Notes: generated by a model from the letters alone, not told the origin. A DNA stretch of 64,000 bases from Planctomycetaceae bacterium (GCA_017795105.1 CP051247.1:1674001-1738000), one strand, 5' to 3'. Counted from the first letter of the stretch, positions 11,390 through 21,123 are shown. Program-made: numbers and translations.

Positions 11390-11887
11390 TCAAGCCGCGC
11401 GTCGCAGCGGTTCCTGACCCAGAGTGTGAATTTCGGATTGCAGCCGTGCCATTTCGACCTGGCTCAGCTCTTCCTCAGGGATCTCAAAAGCACCTTCGCC
11501 CTGGGCTCCCTGCAGCTGCATCATCTGTCGACCATCGACTTCCAGGGTCGACTCGTGCAACAGACGCCGCTTGCGAATCAGCAGCAGAGCGAGCACATAA
11601 CGAAGCTTCTTCTGATAGTCGTTGGCCTGCTCGCAGTATTCGGCGAACAGATCGAACAGACGATCGAGATCCAGATAGCCCTTGGGTTTCGACTCCGGCT
11701 GAGGAACTTCCGTCCGCCAGACTCCAATGGCCCCTTCCGGCACGCCGGACCAGGCTTCCGAGGAGAAGTCGACCCGTTCATAGCGGCCATCCTGTTCGAT
11801 CAGAACGGAATAACACAGATCGCCCGGCACGAGGGGCTCGCCTGAGGCGGCACAGGTTTTAGACAGTGGCTTCAGTGAATATTCCAT
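11390..11887 (-). CDS. Conserved hypothetical protein (165 aa)
   Basis: Soluble, acidic protein of unknown function. The N-terminus has a 'SKTCAASGEPLVPGD' segment with two Cys/Gly-type turns that may be a degraded metal-binding knuckle. A helical middle carries 'LFAEYCEQANDYQKKLRYVLALLLIRKRRL', written here as a description of its Leu/Arg-rich nature. The C-terminus is Glu/Gln-rich. ATG 11887 is chosen because conserved-looking sequence starts there; the frame is open to 12016. It lies upstream of the lipoprotein gene on the same strand, 63 bp away, so the two may be co-transcribed. Confidence 0.65.
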   Translation of the reverse strand: MEYSLKPLSKTCAASGEPLVPGDLCYSVLIEQDGRYERVDFSSEAWSGVPEGAIGVWRTEVPQPESKPKGYLDLDRLFDLFAEYCEQANDYQKKLRYVLALLLIRKRRLLHESTLEVDGRQMMQLQGAQGEGAFEIPEEELSQVEMARLQSEIHTLGQEPLRRAA

Positions 11888-12377
11888 GGCGCACGTACCG
11901 TTTGTGAAGGAATCGAGAGGACTGGATCTGGTTCGATTGAGGGGGCGAAACTGTATCTCAACGTCGCAGAATGGGTAAACCCCGAAACCAGCGACCGTCT
12001 GTTGTAAAAACTGCAAAAACGACGGTGCCTGGCCCGCGCGGACGACTCAAAATCCGCTGCAGCAGCTTGGGCGATTCGGATTCTTCCGAGGAGAACGACT
12101 GCAACCCCCACTGAATTAGCATCGGCTGCTGTTTAAGCTCAAGAGCAGGAGGATTGAGCCGAACCTCCAAAAAACACGCGGAATCCGTATTTCTCCGATC
12201 CGGTCTCCGGTTCTTTTCACCAATTGGTCGCGATCAGCGCATAGAAAAAGCCGCTTCCTGAGAAGCGGCTTCGGGCCTTGTCACTAACCTGACCGTAGCG
12301 ACATTCCGCGACGTAAGCTGACTAAGTGCAGCCCTTGATGTCGCTTCTACGCCGCCGCCTGGTTGAGCGATCTTCGA
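11888..12377. other. Intergenic region, no gene seen
   Basis: 490 bp between two minus-strand genes. It contains the terminator of the DUF1559 gene at 12244-12271 and presumably the promoter of the 11887 gene. Open frames here are short and lack family features. Confidence 0.6.
12244..12271 (-). terminator. Intrinsic terminator after the DUF1559 gene
   Basis: On the minus strand an AAGCCGCTT / AAGCGGCTT stem with a six-base loop is followed by five Ts. It lies about 105 bp beyond the stop codon of the DUF1559 gene. Confidence 0.75.
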
Positions 12378-13388
12378 TTAGAACTCGCCCACAACCTGGC
12401 CATCGTTACGAGACAGGATACGTTCAAAGGTGCTGTTGACCGTCGTGTTGCTACTCGAAGGATTGTGATCGAGGTTCTCGCTGATGAACCGGACCGAACC
12501 ATCGACCAACAGGAACTGAGCCCCGCCCGTGTGGTTGCTGGAGTAGCCGATCGAGCACAGGTCGCCCTGCGTGGTCGTATCGATGGTGTTGTCACGTGCG
12601 GTCGAGTTGATGCCGCCGTAACCGGTCGCCATGTTCCCGCGGGCATTCACCTTGGCATTGGAGCCGTTGCCATCGTTGCGTTTGCGACCAAAGACATTGC
12701 CGGCGTCGCACTCGCGCTTGGCTCCCCCCGGATTGTTCAGCTCCCAGCTTCGTTCACCGACGAAGACCGTATTGGTGGTTCCGTCCGTCACGTCCCGCAT
12801 CCGCACTTTGGAGTTCTGAGCGAACATCCCACGGAAGTTATTGGTCGCATCATAGAAATACGTCGGAACCGAGTTCGAAACTTCGTTACCGTTCGGATCG
12901 TTGTTTCCCACGTAGTTCGATGTTGCCGCGCTGAAGTCAGCCGGGCTGGTCGGGCCAGACCGCAGCTGATTGCGATTGTTCACATCCGGAGCGACATCCG
13001 ACGGACAGCGAAATGCCGGAATCGGAACCTGCATCTGCGTACGAACGGCGGCGGTCTGACCGACCTTGTTATTGGCCGGAGCCAGGGCATCGTACAGAGC
13101 CGGCTGTTCCATGTTCGGCAGGATCATCGTTCCCCAGCCCCAGTTGGCCCAGTCGGCCGATTCCTGGATGTGTCCCGGAGGAAACACGGAGAACGTATCG
13201 TGATAGTTGTGCAAGGCCAGTCCCAACTGCTTGAGATTGTTCTTGCAGCTCGAACGGCGGGCCGCCTCACGGGCCTGCTGAACGGCTGGCAACAGCAAAG
13301 CGACCAGGATGGCAATGATCGCGATGACAACCAAAAGCTCAATCAGCGTAAAGGCCTGGCGCGACGTCCTCGAATTCACACTCTTCAT
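12378..13388 (-). CDS. DUF1559 protein with prepilin-type N-terminus
   Basis: Planctomycete pseudopilin-like family, typically present in many copies per genome; function unknown, probably cell-surface. From ATG 13388 the short leader SRTSRQA precedes FTLIELLVVIAIIAILVALLLP, a type IV prepilin cleavage/methylation motif with Glu at +5. Then comes the DUF1559 signature QQAREAARRSSCKNNLKQLG with LALHNYHD. The conserved C-terminal phrase is HTGGAQFLLVDGSVRFIS. Mature length (about 330 residues) is typical. The longer start at 13424 would add 12 residues before the leader. It has its own terminator, so it is likely monocistronic. Confidence 0.93.
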   Translation of the reverse strand: MKSVNSRTSRQAFTLIELLVVIAIIAILVALLLPAVQQAREAARRSSCKNNLKQLGLALHNYHDTFSVFPPGHIQESADWANWGWGTMILPNMEQPALYDALAPANNKVGQTAAVRTQMQVPIPAFRCPSDVAPDVNNRNQLRSGPTSPADFSAATSNYVGNNDPNGNEVSNSVPTYFYDATNNFRGMFAQNSKVRMRDVTDGTTNTVFVGERSWELNNPGGAKRECDAGNVFGRKRNDGNGSNAKVNARGNMATGYGGINSTARDNTIDTTTQGDLCSIGYSSNHTGGAQFLLVDGSVRFISENLDHNPSSSNTTVNSTFERILSRNDGQVVGEF

Positions 13389-13572
13389 TCCGCATTCTCT
13401 CCAACTAACTCTAAAAATAGACATGCCCCGATCGAAACCGACCGGGGCGACAGCGTAGAGATTATTACATGCGGCAGAGTTGATTCAACCCCTTGGTCTT
13501 ACCAGTTACAAACTCCTGCATTACAAAGGGTTAGACTGAGGAAGCCCCAAGAACGGCCGAAAGACTTCTCAT

Positions 13573-14085
13573 TTATGGGGCCATTTTATGATGGTCGTGT
13601 TCATCAGGAGCGATGCAGTGCCCCCCATTCTTCACGACGATTGTCTGCACCGCCTGCTCATCGAGAGGGGTGGGGCCTTCCATGCGGTCGAGATCCACGA
13701 CCACGGCGGCTTCATCGGAACCGAGCCGGGAATTCAGCAGATCGGTCACATCCGGTTCGCTCGTGCGCCGGAGCATGACGGCTGCGAACGCCAGGAAAAT
13801 GATCACGCCGCCGATGACCGTGATGGCCAGAAACGGAACCGTGGCGAGCTCGAACGCCTGCAGGATGATCACACCACCAACCAACCCGACCAGCGCTAAA
13901 ACGCCCAACTGAAGCGACACCTTTCCGGGCAAAAGCGGCTTCGTCAGATCGCTTCTCTGATAGATCTTCGCACACGTCCCCATGGCCCGGGCCTTCAGCC
14001 CCGCCGGACCAACTCCGCACAACTGCGTGCGAGCCGCCTGGGCCTGCGACGTCGAGGGAAATATACCAACAATCGGATCTCTCAT
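13573..14085 (-). CDS. Small two-helix membrane protein, unknown function
   Basis: 170 residues. The N-terminal about 55 residues are soluble and begin VGIFPSTSQAQAARTQL, reminiscent of small alpha/beta domains with a 'F.s...A..A...L' start seen in stress-related membrane proteins; inference only. Two adjacent hydrophobic helices follow (about residues 58-80 and 83-105). The C-terminal part contains a DLLNSRLGSDEAAVVVDLD segment and ends His-rich (HCIAPDEHDHHKMAP). A divergent M48 peptidase gene starts 313 bp away. Confidence 0.65.
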   Translation of the reverse strand: MRDPIVGIFPSTSQAQAARTQLCGVGPAGLKARAMGTCAKIYQRSDLTKPLLPGKVSLQLGVLALVGLVGGVIILQAFELATVPFLAITVIGGVIIFLAFAAVMLRRTSEPDVTDLLNSRLGSDEAAVVVDLDRMEGPTPLDEQAVQTIVVKNGGHCIAPDEHDHHKMAP

Positions 14086-14398
14086 GGCTCGTCTCCTGCC
14101 TTTACTCGCAATCGTGACTGCGCACCAGTCACACGATTCATTCTAGACAGCAGACCGCGTGCCGACCGAGGAGATCCCGTTCGGATGCCCTAGAGAACAC
14201 GATTCTTCGACCGTTGAAATGACAGGCTGGAAGACGATCGTCCATCGATACGGATTCGCACCTCCCGGAGGAAGTTTCTGAAAAACCTCGGGGCCGTCGC
14301 CGTCGGAATCGAAAATCGATGCCCCTCAGGGTATGGTAGCCGTTCACTACTGAAATTTCGGTCCCCATGGCTGACTCCCGCCGCGAAGCAGGTGCCGC
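14086..14398. other. Divergent intergenic region
   Basis: 313 bp between divergently transcribed genes. No open frame, repeat or terminator is convincing. It should carry promoters in both directions. Confidence 0.5.
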
Positions 14399-15961
14399 AT
14401 GAAAATCGCCTGCCCTCAGTGCAACAAGCAGTACAAGATCGCTCCCGCCGCTCTTGGGAAGAAGGTCACCTGCCGGCAGTGCAATCATCAGTTCGTCTCG
14501 GCTCCAATCGCCGGCGACCCTGATAGGACGAATTCCCGCAGCGGCCGGTCCGCGAAGAAGAAGCAGACGGCGACTCCCGCTGGTGAGTTCGAAGATGGTC
14601 TGTTGCCGCTTCCTCCCTCGCGGCGTTCGCTCGCCCGAAAGAATGCCGTCAGCCCGGAGAAGCTGAATGCCGAGTTGTCGCAGGCCTTTCGAGGTGACTT
14701 CGCTCGTCCGCGAATCACCATCGCCCACCGGCTCGTCGGCTTGATTGTCGCTCTGCTGATGCTGCTGCTACCAGTCATCTATCTGTCGCTGATTGTCGGC
14801 ATCGGTTACGCAACTTACTGGCACACCGTCAACGACTGGGTCTGGGTCGTCAATGTGCCGGGAGGCCGAGCGAAGATCCTCGCGGGCCTCGTTTACGGGG
14901 CGATTTCCTTTGCCGGCTTGCTCTGGGTGCTTTCGCTTATTCGCCCTCTGTTCTTCTTCGGGCATCAACAACACGAACAGACGGGATTAAGTCGCGAAGA
15001 AGAACCAGTCCTGTTCGCGTTTACGGATCGTCTCGCGGAAGTCGTTGGGTCGCCGAAGCCGGACGTCATCAACCTGTCGCTGGATGTCAACGCGTCGGCG
15101 TCCTACCAGACGACCTGGTTCGGCCTGCGGCGGAAGCAATTCTGTCTCACACTCGGCATTCCGCTCCTCGCCGGAATGACCCTCAATCAGGTTTCCGGCG
15201 TCATCGCTCACGAGTTCGGTCATTTCAGCCAGTCGGGCAGCATGTTCCTCGACCGCATCATTCGTCGGATCAATTTCTGGTTCGCCAACGCGGTGTATGG
15301 AGAATCCTCGGTCGACGACTTCAGCAACGAACTGATGCACGATGAAGACGGCAACGTGCTGGTCGTACTCTTTGGCTTCTTCACGTTTCTGCTTGTCGGC
15401 TTCGGCAAGATCGTCCTCTGGTGCCTGATGATGATCGGCCACGGCGTCAGCTGCACGCTGATGCGACGCATGGAATACGACGCCGACCGTTATGGAATCG
15501 GCATCGTCGGCTCTGAAGTGTTCGAGGCGACGTCCCGACGGTTAATTGAGCTGAGCCTGGCCCAGCACATTGCCGGCGATCTGGCCTTCAACACACTTCG
15601 CGGCGATCACCTGCCGAACAACTTTCCGGAATTCATGACGGCCATCGCCAACACCGATCCTCGCATCGCGAAGAAAGCGAAGAAGATCATCAAGAAAGAA
15701 CAATCGAGCTGGTTCGCCTCCCACCCCACGACCGCTGCTCGCGTCCGCGTCGCAGAACGGCTTCAGGCGCCTGGTATCTTCAACGTGAAGCGACCGGCGT
15801 CGTCGCTCGTCACCGGATTCCGCGGCAAATCGAAAGAAATCACGCAGCTCCTTTACAATCTGCATTACGGCGACTCGTTCGATTTAGATTCCATGCGAAC
15901 CGTCGACGAAGCGATCGAAGTTTACGAGAATACGATCGGTCAGCGAGCGGCCGTTGTCTGA
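14399..15961 (+). CDS. M48-family membrane metallopeptidase with zinc-finger N-terminus
   Basis: Begins MKIACPQCNKQYKI...VTCRQCNHQF, an MJ0042-type zinc knuckle (two CxxC pairs) common in planctomycete proteins. Two or more membrane helices follow (about residues 110-140 and 160-185). The peptidase core has HEFGH at 271-275 and the third zinc ligand Glu359 in MEYDADRYG, the HtpX/M48 pattern. Another hydrophobic helix lies near 320-345. Length 520 residues. It is probably a membrane protein quality-control protease; substrate unknown. Its stop lies one base from the stop of the convergent gene at 15963. Confidence 0.88.
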   Translation: MKIACPQCNKQYKIAPAALGKKVTCRQCNHQFVSAPIAGDPDRTNSRSGRSAKKKQTATPAGEFEDGLLPLPPSRRSLARKNAVSPEKLNAELSQAFRGDFARPRITIAHRLVGLIVALLMLLLPVIYLSLIVGIGYATYWHTVNDWVWVVNVPGGRAKILAGLVYGAISFAGLLWVLSLIRPLFFFGHQQHEQTGLSREEEPVLFAFTDRLAEVVGSPKPDVINLSLDVNASASYQTTWFGLRRKQFCLTLGIPLLAGMTLNQVSGVIAHEFGHFSQSGSMFLDRIIRRINFWFANAVYGESSVDDFSNELMHDEDGNVLVVLFGFFTFLLVGFGKIVLWCLMMIGHGVSCTLMRRMEYDADRYGIGIVGSEVFEATSRRLIELSLAQHIAGDLAFNTLRGDHLPNNFPEFMTAIANTDPRIAKKAKKIIKKEQSSWFASHPTTAARVRVAERLQAPGIFNVKRPASSLVTGFRGKSKEITQLLYNLHYGDSFDLDSMRTVDEAIEVYENTIGQRAAVV

Positions 15962-15962
15962 A

Positions 15963-16508
15963 TCAGAACAGATCTAGAAGCCAGCTGAACTCCTGCTGTA
16001 CCTGCGGATCAACGCCATTTCGCATATCCCAGACGTGCTCGCCGTATCCAATCTGTGCAAGCACGTAGCGACCGAGCCCCACCTGAGCGATCACGCGGGA
16101 GGCGAGGCCGATTTGAGAAAGCGAAAAGAGGCCGGCGATTCCGAGCTGACCGATTGCAATCATCCCCGTCGCCGCCTGACCGATGCCAAACAGCATCCCG
16201 ACGGAAAGCTGTCCGATCGTGACAACCCCAAACGCCATCTGCCCGATCGCCAGAATGCCGCACGCTTTTCGCCCGATCGCAATCACTCCCTGAGCCGTCT
16301 TCGAGCGTCCCGTTTCGGGCATCCGGCCGGACGTCCGATGATAGAGCGGCAGCCCCGCGAAGCTCGCATGCGAGGTGTACTCCTCAAAGCGATCGCCGTT
16401 CTGGTAAACGAACCGCCGCAACGTTCCGCGAGGAAGTTCGATGATCTCGTACTCAAACTCCTGCAGCGACAAACTCTTCACGGGAGCCGGTGATCCCTGA
16501 TCAATCAT
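15963..16508 (-). CDS. IGQ-repeat hydrophobic protein, unknown function
   Basis: 181 residues. The first about 75 residues are soluble (ELPRGTLRRFVYQNGDRFEEY). From about residue 82 to 165 there are eight or nine imperfect repeats of 9-11 residues with the pattern x-x-x-G-h-h-h-I-G/A-Q, for example GVIAIGR, GILAIGQ, GVVTIGQ, GMIAIGQ and RYVLAQIG. The period and Gly/Gln placement suggest a repeat fold such as a small solenoid or a set of short membrane hairpins; this is inference. I know no named function. It converges on the M48 gene with one base between stops. Confidence 0.75.
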   Translation of the reverse strand: MIDQGSPAPVKSLSLQEFEYEIIELPRGTLRRFVYQNGDRFEEYTSHASFAGLPLYHRTSGRMPETGRSKTAQGVIAIGRKACGILAIGQMAFGVVTIGQLSVGMLFGIGQAATGMIAIGQLGIAGLFSLSQIGLASRVIAQVGLGRYVLAQIGYGEHVWDMRNGVDPQVQQEFSWLLDLF

Positions 16509-16767
16509 GACGGAACAGACCTTGGTGAGAGGAGAGATTCAGACCATTCCTGCACAAGCATACCCTGAGACGAACGTGACTCAGTTCTTCAAGGTTCAGC
16601 GGATTCGCAAGACAATCCCTTCAGGTCTTGGAAATCTGACCTTCCAGGCTATCGTCCCTTACGGGGGGATCTCTTCGATCGACCACTCTTCCCGTATCGC
16701 GAAGGCGATTGTTGCGGGAATATTCGCCATTCAGTTCGGAGATTGATTGCCCTCCATTGAACCACAA

Positions 16768-17610
16768 ATGGCGTCCGGGAAACCATCCAAATCGATTCGT
16801 TTTGCCTACGGAGTCGGGATCGCCCTGATAGGCTCCGGCCTGCTGCACGTCCCGATCTGGCTTTTGAGCGGAACGGAATGGTCCGGCGATGTCTCCTGGC
16901 GAAAGCCGATTCTGTTCGGTATTTCAACCGGGGTCACCGTGGCTTCGATCGCCTGGGTCTGTTCAAAGATTCGCATGCTTCGTGCGGACGGCCCCCTGCT
17001 CGTTGCCTTCGCCGTCGCGCTGACGATCGAGGTTTTCCTGATCAGCCTGCAGCAATGGCGCGGCGTCGCGTCCCACTTCAATCGAAGTACCCCCATCGAC
17101 GCCACGATCCTGACGATCATCGAAGTCCTGATCACGTTCGCGACAATCGTCATCGTGTATCTGACCGTGCGTGTGTGGGGAAAACTCGACACGACGCCGG
17201 CCATGAAGTTTGCGATCCGTGCAGGCATGCTGATGCTCGTGCTCGGCTGCCTTCTCGGCTTCGCGATCACGTATTTCGGCTATCAATCACTCGCAGCCGG
17301 GGGATCGCCGGGCATATTCGGCCAGCGCGGCGTCTTAAAGTTCCCGCACGGAATCCCCCTTCACGCCATTCAACTTCTCCCTCTGCTCGTTGTTTTGGCC
17401 CGGTTGATGAACGCTGCCCAATCAACCCGACTCAGAGTTGTTCAGTCCGGAACAGTCCTCACCACCGGCTTCACCCTGTTCGGCATCCTCCAGACCTTCT
17501 CCGGCAAAGCCCGCTTTGAATTCTGGCCTGTCTCCGCCGCGATCCTGCTCCTCACCCTCATCGCCAGCCTCGCAACGCTCTGGCCTGAACGAACGGATGC
17601 GAGACGCTGA
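16768..17610 (+). CDS. Multi-pass membrane protein, unknown function
   Basis: 280 residues from ATG 16768 (a TTG at 16747 is the longer option). At least seven hydrophobic helices are readable, with an early SGTEWSGDVSWRKPILFG motif between helices one and two and a GVLKFPHGIPLHAIQLLP motif between later helices. The His and Trp/Arg-Lys placement recalls small haem-less integral proteins, but I do not recognise the family. It starts about 260 bp from the divergent gene at 16508. Confidence 0.7.
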   Translation: MASGKPSKSIRFAYGVGIALIGSGLLHVPIWLLSGTEWSGDVSWRKPILFGISTGVTVASIAWVCSKIRMLRADGPLLVAFAVALTIEVFLISLQQWRGVASHFNRSTPIDATILTIIEVLITFATIVIVYLTVRVWGKLDTTPAMKFAIRAGMLMLVLGCLLGFAITYFGYQSLAAGGSPGIFGQRGVLKFPHGIPLHAIQLLPLLVVLARLMNAAQSTRLRVVQSGTVLTTGFTLFGILQTFSGKARFEFWPVSAAILLLTLIASLATLWPERTDARR

Positions 17611-17990
17611 ACAATCATCAGCCGAACCGACGCCAGCGACCTTCGGCCCTAATACTTGTCGTTCGATCTTCAATGACAAAGGCGGTGATGCTTCTCGCCC
17701 ATGGGGCCAGTTTCTCAATTCCGAAGTGCTTGGCCGGGATGGACTTTCTGAAATTCGAAAGCGCCAGAACCGGTTGGCTTTCCAACTGGTATTAAGGGCC
17801 CCTATTCGTCGATCAGTTCTCGCTCGCCCGGTCCCTGCCGTCGCCGTTCCGAAAGAGCAACGCGACGATCCGTCCGGCCGCCAGTCGTAACTCAACGAGC
17901 CAAACCCCGATCATCGGGAGCTTAAAACACCGCCCCCGTTGTTTGACCTTCAACGACCCCCGATCACCACTCCCAACTGAATTCCGCGCA
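17611..17990. other. Intergenic, no gene seen
   Basis: About 380 bp between the membrane-protein gene and the tRNA terminator. A partly palindromic AACCGGTTGG...CCAACTGG stretch near 17768-17790 resembles repeat family D but is degenerate. No supported gene. Confidence 0.5.
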
Positions 17991-17991
17991 C

Positions 17992-18027
17992 AAAAAAAGC
18001 CGCAACCCCAAGCGAGGTGCGGCTTTT
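17992..18027 (-). terminator. Intrinsic terminator downstream of tRNA-Val
   Basis: On the minus strand AAAGCCGCA pairs with TGCGGCTTT around a 12-base loop and is followed by a run of seven Ts. It begins a few bases after the tRNA 3' end. Confidence 0.85.
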
Positions 18028-18030
18028 AAA

Positions 18031-18107
<77 letters not shown>

Positions 18108-18394
18108 GGTTGGGTCAGCCGGTGGGCTGATGGGGGAAAGTTACTTTGCCGGGAGCCGTTCGTCAAGAAAGTTGACGAAAAACCGCACGGCTCTTTCGGA
18201 ACAGACCCGCTGGCGGGGGCAGAGTTCGCCCGGTTGGGAAAAATGAGCGGGTCTTCCGGGAGAAAGGCCCGCTCGGTGCCCGGGAGGCGGGACGAGGCTT
18301 GATTTTTGGGTGTCGATGCTCGATAACCGTTCTTCCACCCCGTATTGAATGTCCGGCCCCAAGCCCCTGTCCTTAGATTCAGAACTTTTGTTCC

Positions 18395-19222
18395 ATGACG
18401 CAGACGAGTTCCCCCATTGAGGCTGTTTTCCGGGAGCGACGCGCTCAGGGGCAATTGGCATTCCTGCCGTTCATCGCAGCCGGGGATCCGGACCTGGAAG
18501 GGACGCGGAAACTGCTCAAGCGGCTCGCCGAAGCCGGAGCCGATGCGATCGAGATCGGTTTTCCCTACAGCGATCCGATTGCCGATGGCCCGGTCATTCA
18601 GGCCTCTTATACCCGGGCTCTCACCGGAAAGGTAACTGTCGACGGCATTTTCGACCTGGTGGGCAGCATGAAAGCGGAAGGATTGCCGCCGCTGATCGCC
18701 ATGGTGTCGTTCGCCATCATTTTCCGGCACGGCACGGAACGGTTCCTGGAACAGGCCAGAGAAGCCGGCTTCAGTGGATTCATTGTTCCCGATTTGCCTG
18801 CTGAAGAAGCGGCCGAACTGTCGGGACAGATTCGAGCAGCCGGGATGGATCTGATTCAGTTGCTCGCTCCGACCACGACGCCGGCTCGCACGAAGGAAAT
18901 CGTCGCCAATTCGAGCGGTTTCATCTACTGCATTGCTGTGGCGGGAACGACCGGAGAACGGTCCAGTATCGCCGAAGGGTTGATCACCCAGCTTCGCCAG
19001 CTCAAGGAACAGACCGAGACGCCGCTGGTGGTCGGATTCGGGATCAGCAAGCCGGAGCATCTGGATCCGCTGCGGGATGTCGCCGATGGAGCCATTGTCG
19101 GCTCCGGCATCGTGAAATCGCTGCAGAAATCGGCTGATGGAGAGATGTCGTTCGGTGCCGTGCTGGACGAGATTGAAACCTTAGCCCGCAGCATGGCTGA
19201 GGCGGCTCATCAGAGCAAATAG
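18395..19222 (+). CDS. trpA: Tryptophan synthase alpha subunit
   Basis: Cleaves indole-3-glycerol phosphate to indole and glyceraldehyde 3-phosphate. At 275 residues it is normal length for this TIM barrel. Seen: FIAAGDPDLE, the catalytic Glu in ADAIEIGFPYSDPIADGP with the catalytic Asp in the same block, GFIVPDLPAEEA, GTTGERSS, and the phosphate-binding VGFGISKPEH and VGSGIVK. No trpB lies beside it in the window, so the pathway genes are dispersed here. A response-regulator gene follows 78 bp later on the same strand. Confidence 0.96.
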   Translation: MTQTSSPIEAVFRERRAQGQLAFLPFIAAGDPDLEGTRKLLKRLAEAGADAIEIGFPYSDPIADGPVIQASYTRALTGKVTVDGIFDLVGSMKAEGLPPLIAMVSFAIIFRHGTERFLEQAREAGFSGFIVPDLPAEEAAELSGQIRAAGMDLIQLLAPTTTPARTKEIVANSSGFIYCIAVAGTTGERSSIAEGLITQLRQLKEQTETPLVVGFGISKPEHLDPLRDVADGAIVGSGIVKSLQKSADGEMSFGAVLDEIETLARSMAEAAHQSK

Positions 19223-19300
19223 ACTCCAAGAATCATTTTTCGAAATCCTGCCCGTGCGGAACGACGGCGGGAGCACTTCTGACCAGACAAGCTTGCTCGC

Positions 19301-20716
19301 ATGCCAGCTGATACGACAGATCTGAATCGCTTTTCGATCCGTGTGCTGGTCGTCGATGACGATGAACCGCACGCCCAGGCCGTCGCGGACGCCCTGAAGC
19401 AGATCAATTGCGACTGCACCGTTTGCAGCGAGAGCCGCAACGCCATCGAGTTGATCGAGAGCGAGAACTACGATGTCGTCGTGACCGACCTGATGATGGA
19501 TGAGTACGACGGCCTCGACATCCTCGAACGGACCAAGAACGAGCTTCCCGATGCAGAGGTGATTCTGCTGACCGGTCACGGGACGATTAACTCGGCTGTG
19601 GCTGCCATGCAGGGAGGAGCGTACACGTACCTCACCAAGCCGCTGGATATTCATGAGCTGCGTAAGGCAGTCGAAAAAGCGGCGACGCGGGTCCGGCTCA
19701 TTCGCCGCAATGCAGAACTGAACAAGCGGCTCGATGAGAAGTTCGGTTTCGAGGGCGTGATCGGCAACAGCCCGGCGATGCACAAGGTCATCGAGAAGCT
19801 GAAGAACGTCGCTCCGACCGATGCGACCGTGCTCATTCAGGGGGAAAGCGGAACCGGGAAAGAACTCGTCGCCCGAGCCATCCATCAGAACAGCGACCGC
19901 AAAAACAAGCCGTTCGTGCCGCTGAACATCTCGGCCCTTCCGGAAAGCATTCTGGAAAGTGAACTGTTTGGACACGAACCGGGGGCGTTTACTGGGGCTT
20001 CGACCAAGCGAATCGGCAAATTCGAATACGCGATCGGCGGGACGCTGTTTCTCGATGAAGTCGGCGAGATGCCGATGGATACGCAGATCAAACTGCTGCG
20101 TGTGCTCGAAGACCGGAAGATCACGCGGCTCGGAACCAATGAAGAGAAGACGATCAACGTTCGCCTGGTCGCGGCAACCAATGCTCCGCTGCAGGAGATG
20201 GTTGAAAAAGGGACGTTCCGTCGCGATCTGTATTATCGAATGCAGGTGATTACGATCTACCTGCCGCCCTTGCGGGAACGTCGGGTCGATATCCCATTGT
20301 TGATTGACCATTTCGTCAAAGACAACTGCAAGCGGTACGACAAGGAAGTGACCGGCCCCTCCCGGGCAGCTCGCCAGGCGATGATGAACTACGAATGGCC
20401 CGGAAATATTCGCCAGCTGCGAAATGCCGTGGAACGGATGGTGCTCCTCGATACCGACGGCGTGCTCGATGTCGATGACCTGCCCGAAGAGATTGTTCCG
20501 GAAGGCTGGCTTGAGAAAGAAGAAACCGAGAAAGCCGGCAGCGAGATCGCAGGAGCGGACCAGCTCGTCGGACGTCAGCTTCGGGATGTCGAGAAGTATT
20601 ACATCGAACAGGCGCTGGAGTTGACCGGTGGGAAACGCGAAGAGGCGGCCTCGATGCTCGGCATCGGCGAACGAACGCTGTACCGGAAGATCAAAGAGTA
20701 CGACCTGAAGAACTAA
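19301..20716 (+). CDS. Sigma-54-dependent response regulator, NtrC family
   Basis: 471 residues with three domains. The receiver (about 10-125) has the phospho-acceptor Asp63 in VVTDLMMDEYDG and the acidic pair DDDE near the start. The AAA+ domain (about 150-385) has Walker A GESGTGKE, the sigma-54-contacting GAFTGA loop, and a Walker B-like GGTLFLDEVGEM. The C-terminal Fis-type helix-turn-helix reads GGKREEAASMLGIGERTLYRKI. It activates sigma-54 promoters after phosphorylation. No cognate kinase is adjacent, so targets cannot be named. The start ATG 19301 gives a complete receiver. Confidence 0.94.
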   Translation: MPADTTDLNRFSIRVLVVDDDEPHAQAVADALKQINCDCTVCSESRNAIELIESENYDVVVTDLMMDEYDGLDILERTKNELPDAEVILLTGHGTINSAVAAMQGGAYTYLTKPLDIHELRKAVEKAATRVRLIRRNAELNKRLDEKFGFEGVIGNSPAMHKVIEKLKNVAPTDATVLIQGESGTGKELVARAIHQNSDRKNKPFVPLNISALPESILESELFGHEPGAFTGASTKRIGKFEYAIGGTLFLDEVGEMPMDTQIKLLRVLEDRKITRLGTNEEKTINVRLVAATNAPLQEMVEKGTFRRDLYYRMQVITIYLPPLRERRVDIPLLIDHFVKDNCKRYDKEVTGPSRAARQAMMNYEWPGNIRQLRNAVERMVLLDTDGVLDVDDLPEEIVPEGWLEKEETEKAGSEIAGADQLVGRQLRDVEKYYIEQALELTGGKREEAASMLGIGERTLYRKIKEYDLKN

Positions 20717-20901
20717 GGTCGCACCAGTTGACTGGGAAAAGATTCGCAGGACGGACCTTCGCCTGCCGTTGCCCCCACTTCAGTTGATCCAGGAACGTCT
20801 CATTCGAGGTCCACGAGCGGCGGGCGGGAGCCTGCCCTGCAAGCGTGGGTGTCCGGAGCCTTCGTATCGGGCGATTTCTGACCCGAGAAGCCAGAATGGC
20901 G

Positions 20902-21123
20902 TCACATGATGCGGAACAGCTTCAGGATCGGCCAGTAGATTGTGACCAGGAATTCTTCCCCCCTGGGGCCCAGCGGAATGTTCTGGCTGATGAAGTACGT
21001 TCTCAGCACGAGTTCATCGATGGCAATCGCAGCAAAGACGCCAAAGTAAATTGCGGCCATCCCGAAGAGAATCATCAGCGGCCAGGCAACGCCTTCCGAG
21101 CGTCGCTCTTTGGATTCGGACAT
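20902..21123 (-). CDS. Small membrane protein (73 aa)
   Basis: From ATG 21123 the protein is MSESKERRSEG followed by a strongly hydrophobic helix (WPLMILFGMAAIYFGVFAA), a loop with LGPRGEEF, and a second weaker helix to the C-terminus. A GGGGA sequence lies about 11 bases upstream of this ATG. Function unknown. A longer frame starting at 21156 is less likely. It has a typical small planctomycete hypothetical layout; coding status is moderately supported. Confidence 0.5.
   Translation of the reverse strand: MSESKERRSEGVAWPLMILFGMAAIYFGVFAAIAIDELVLRTYFISQNIPLGPRGEEFLVTIYWPILKLFRIM

Noticed and set aside
16507..16746. 79-residue plus-strand frame
   Set aside because: It lies in the divergent promoter gap, has no family features and only a weak start; coding cannot be supported.
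19301..20716. Response regulator as the partner of the RegB-like kinase
   Set aside because: It is 25 kb away and of the NtrC/sigma-54 class, whereas RegA partners are short receiver plus Fis proteins.
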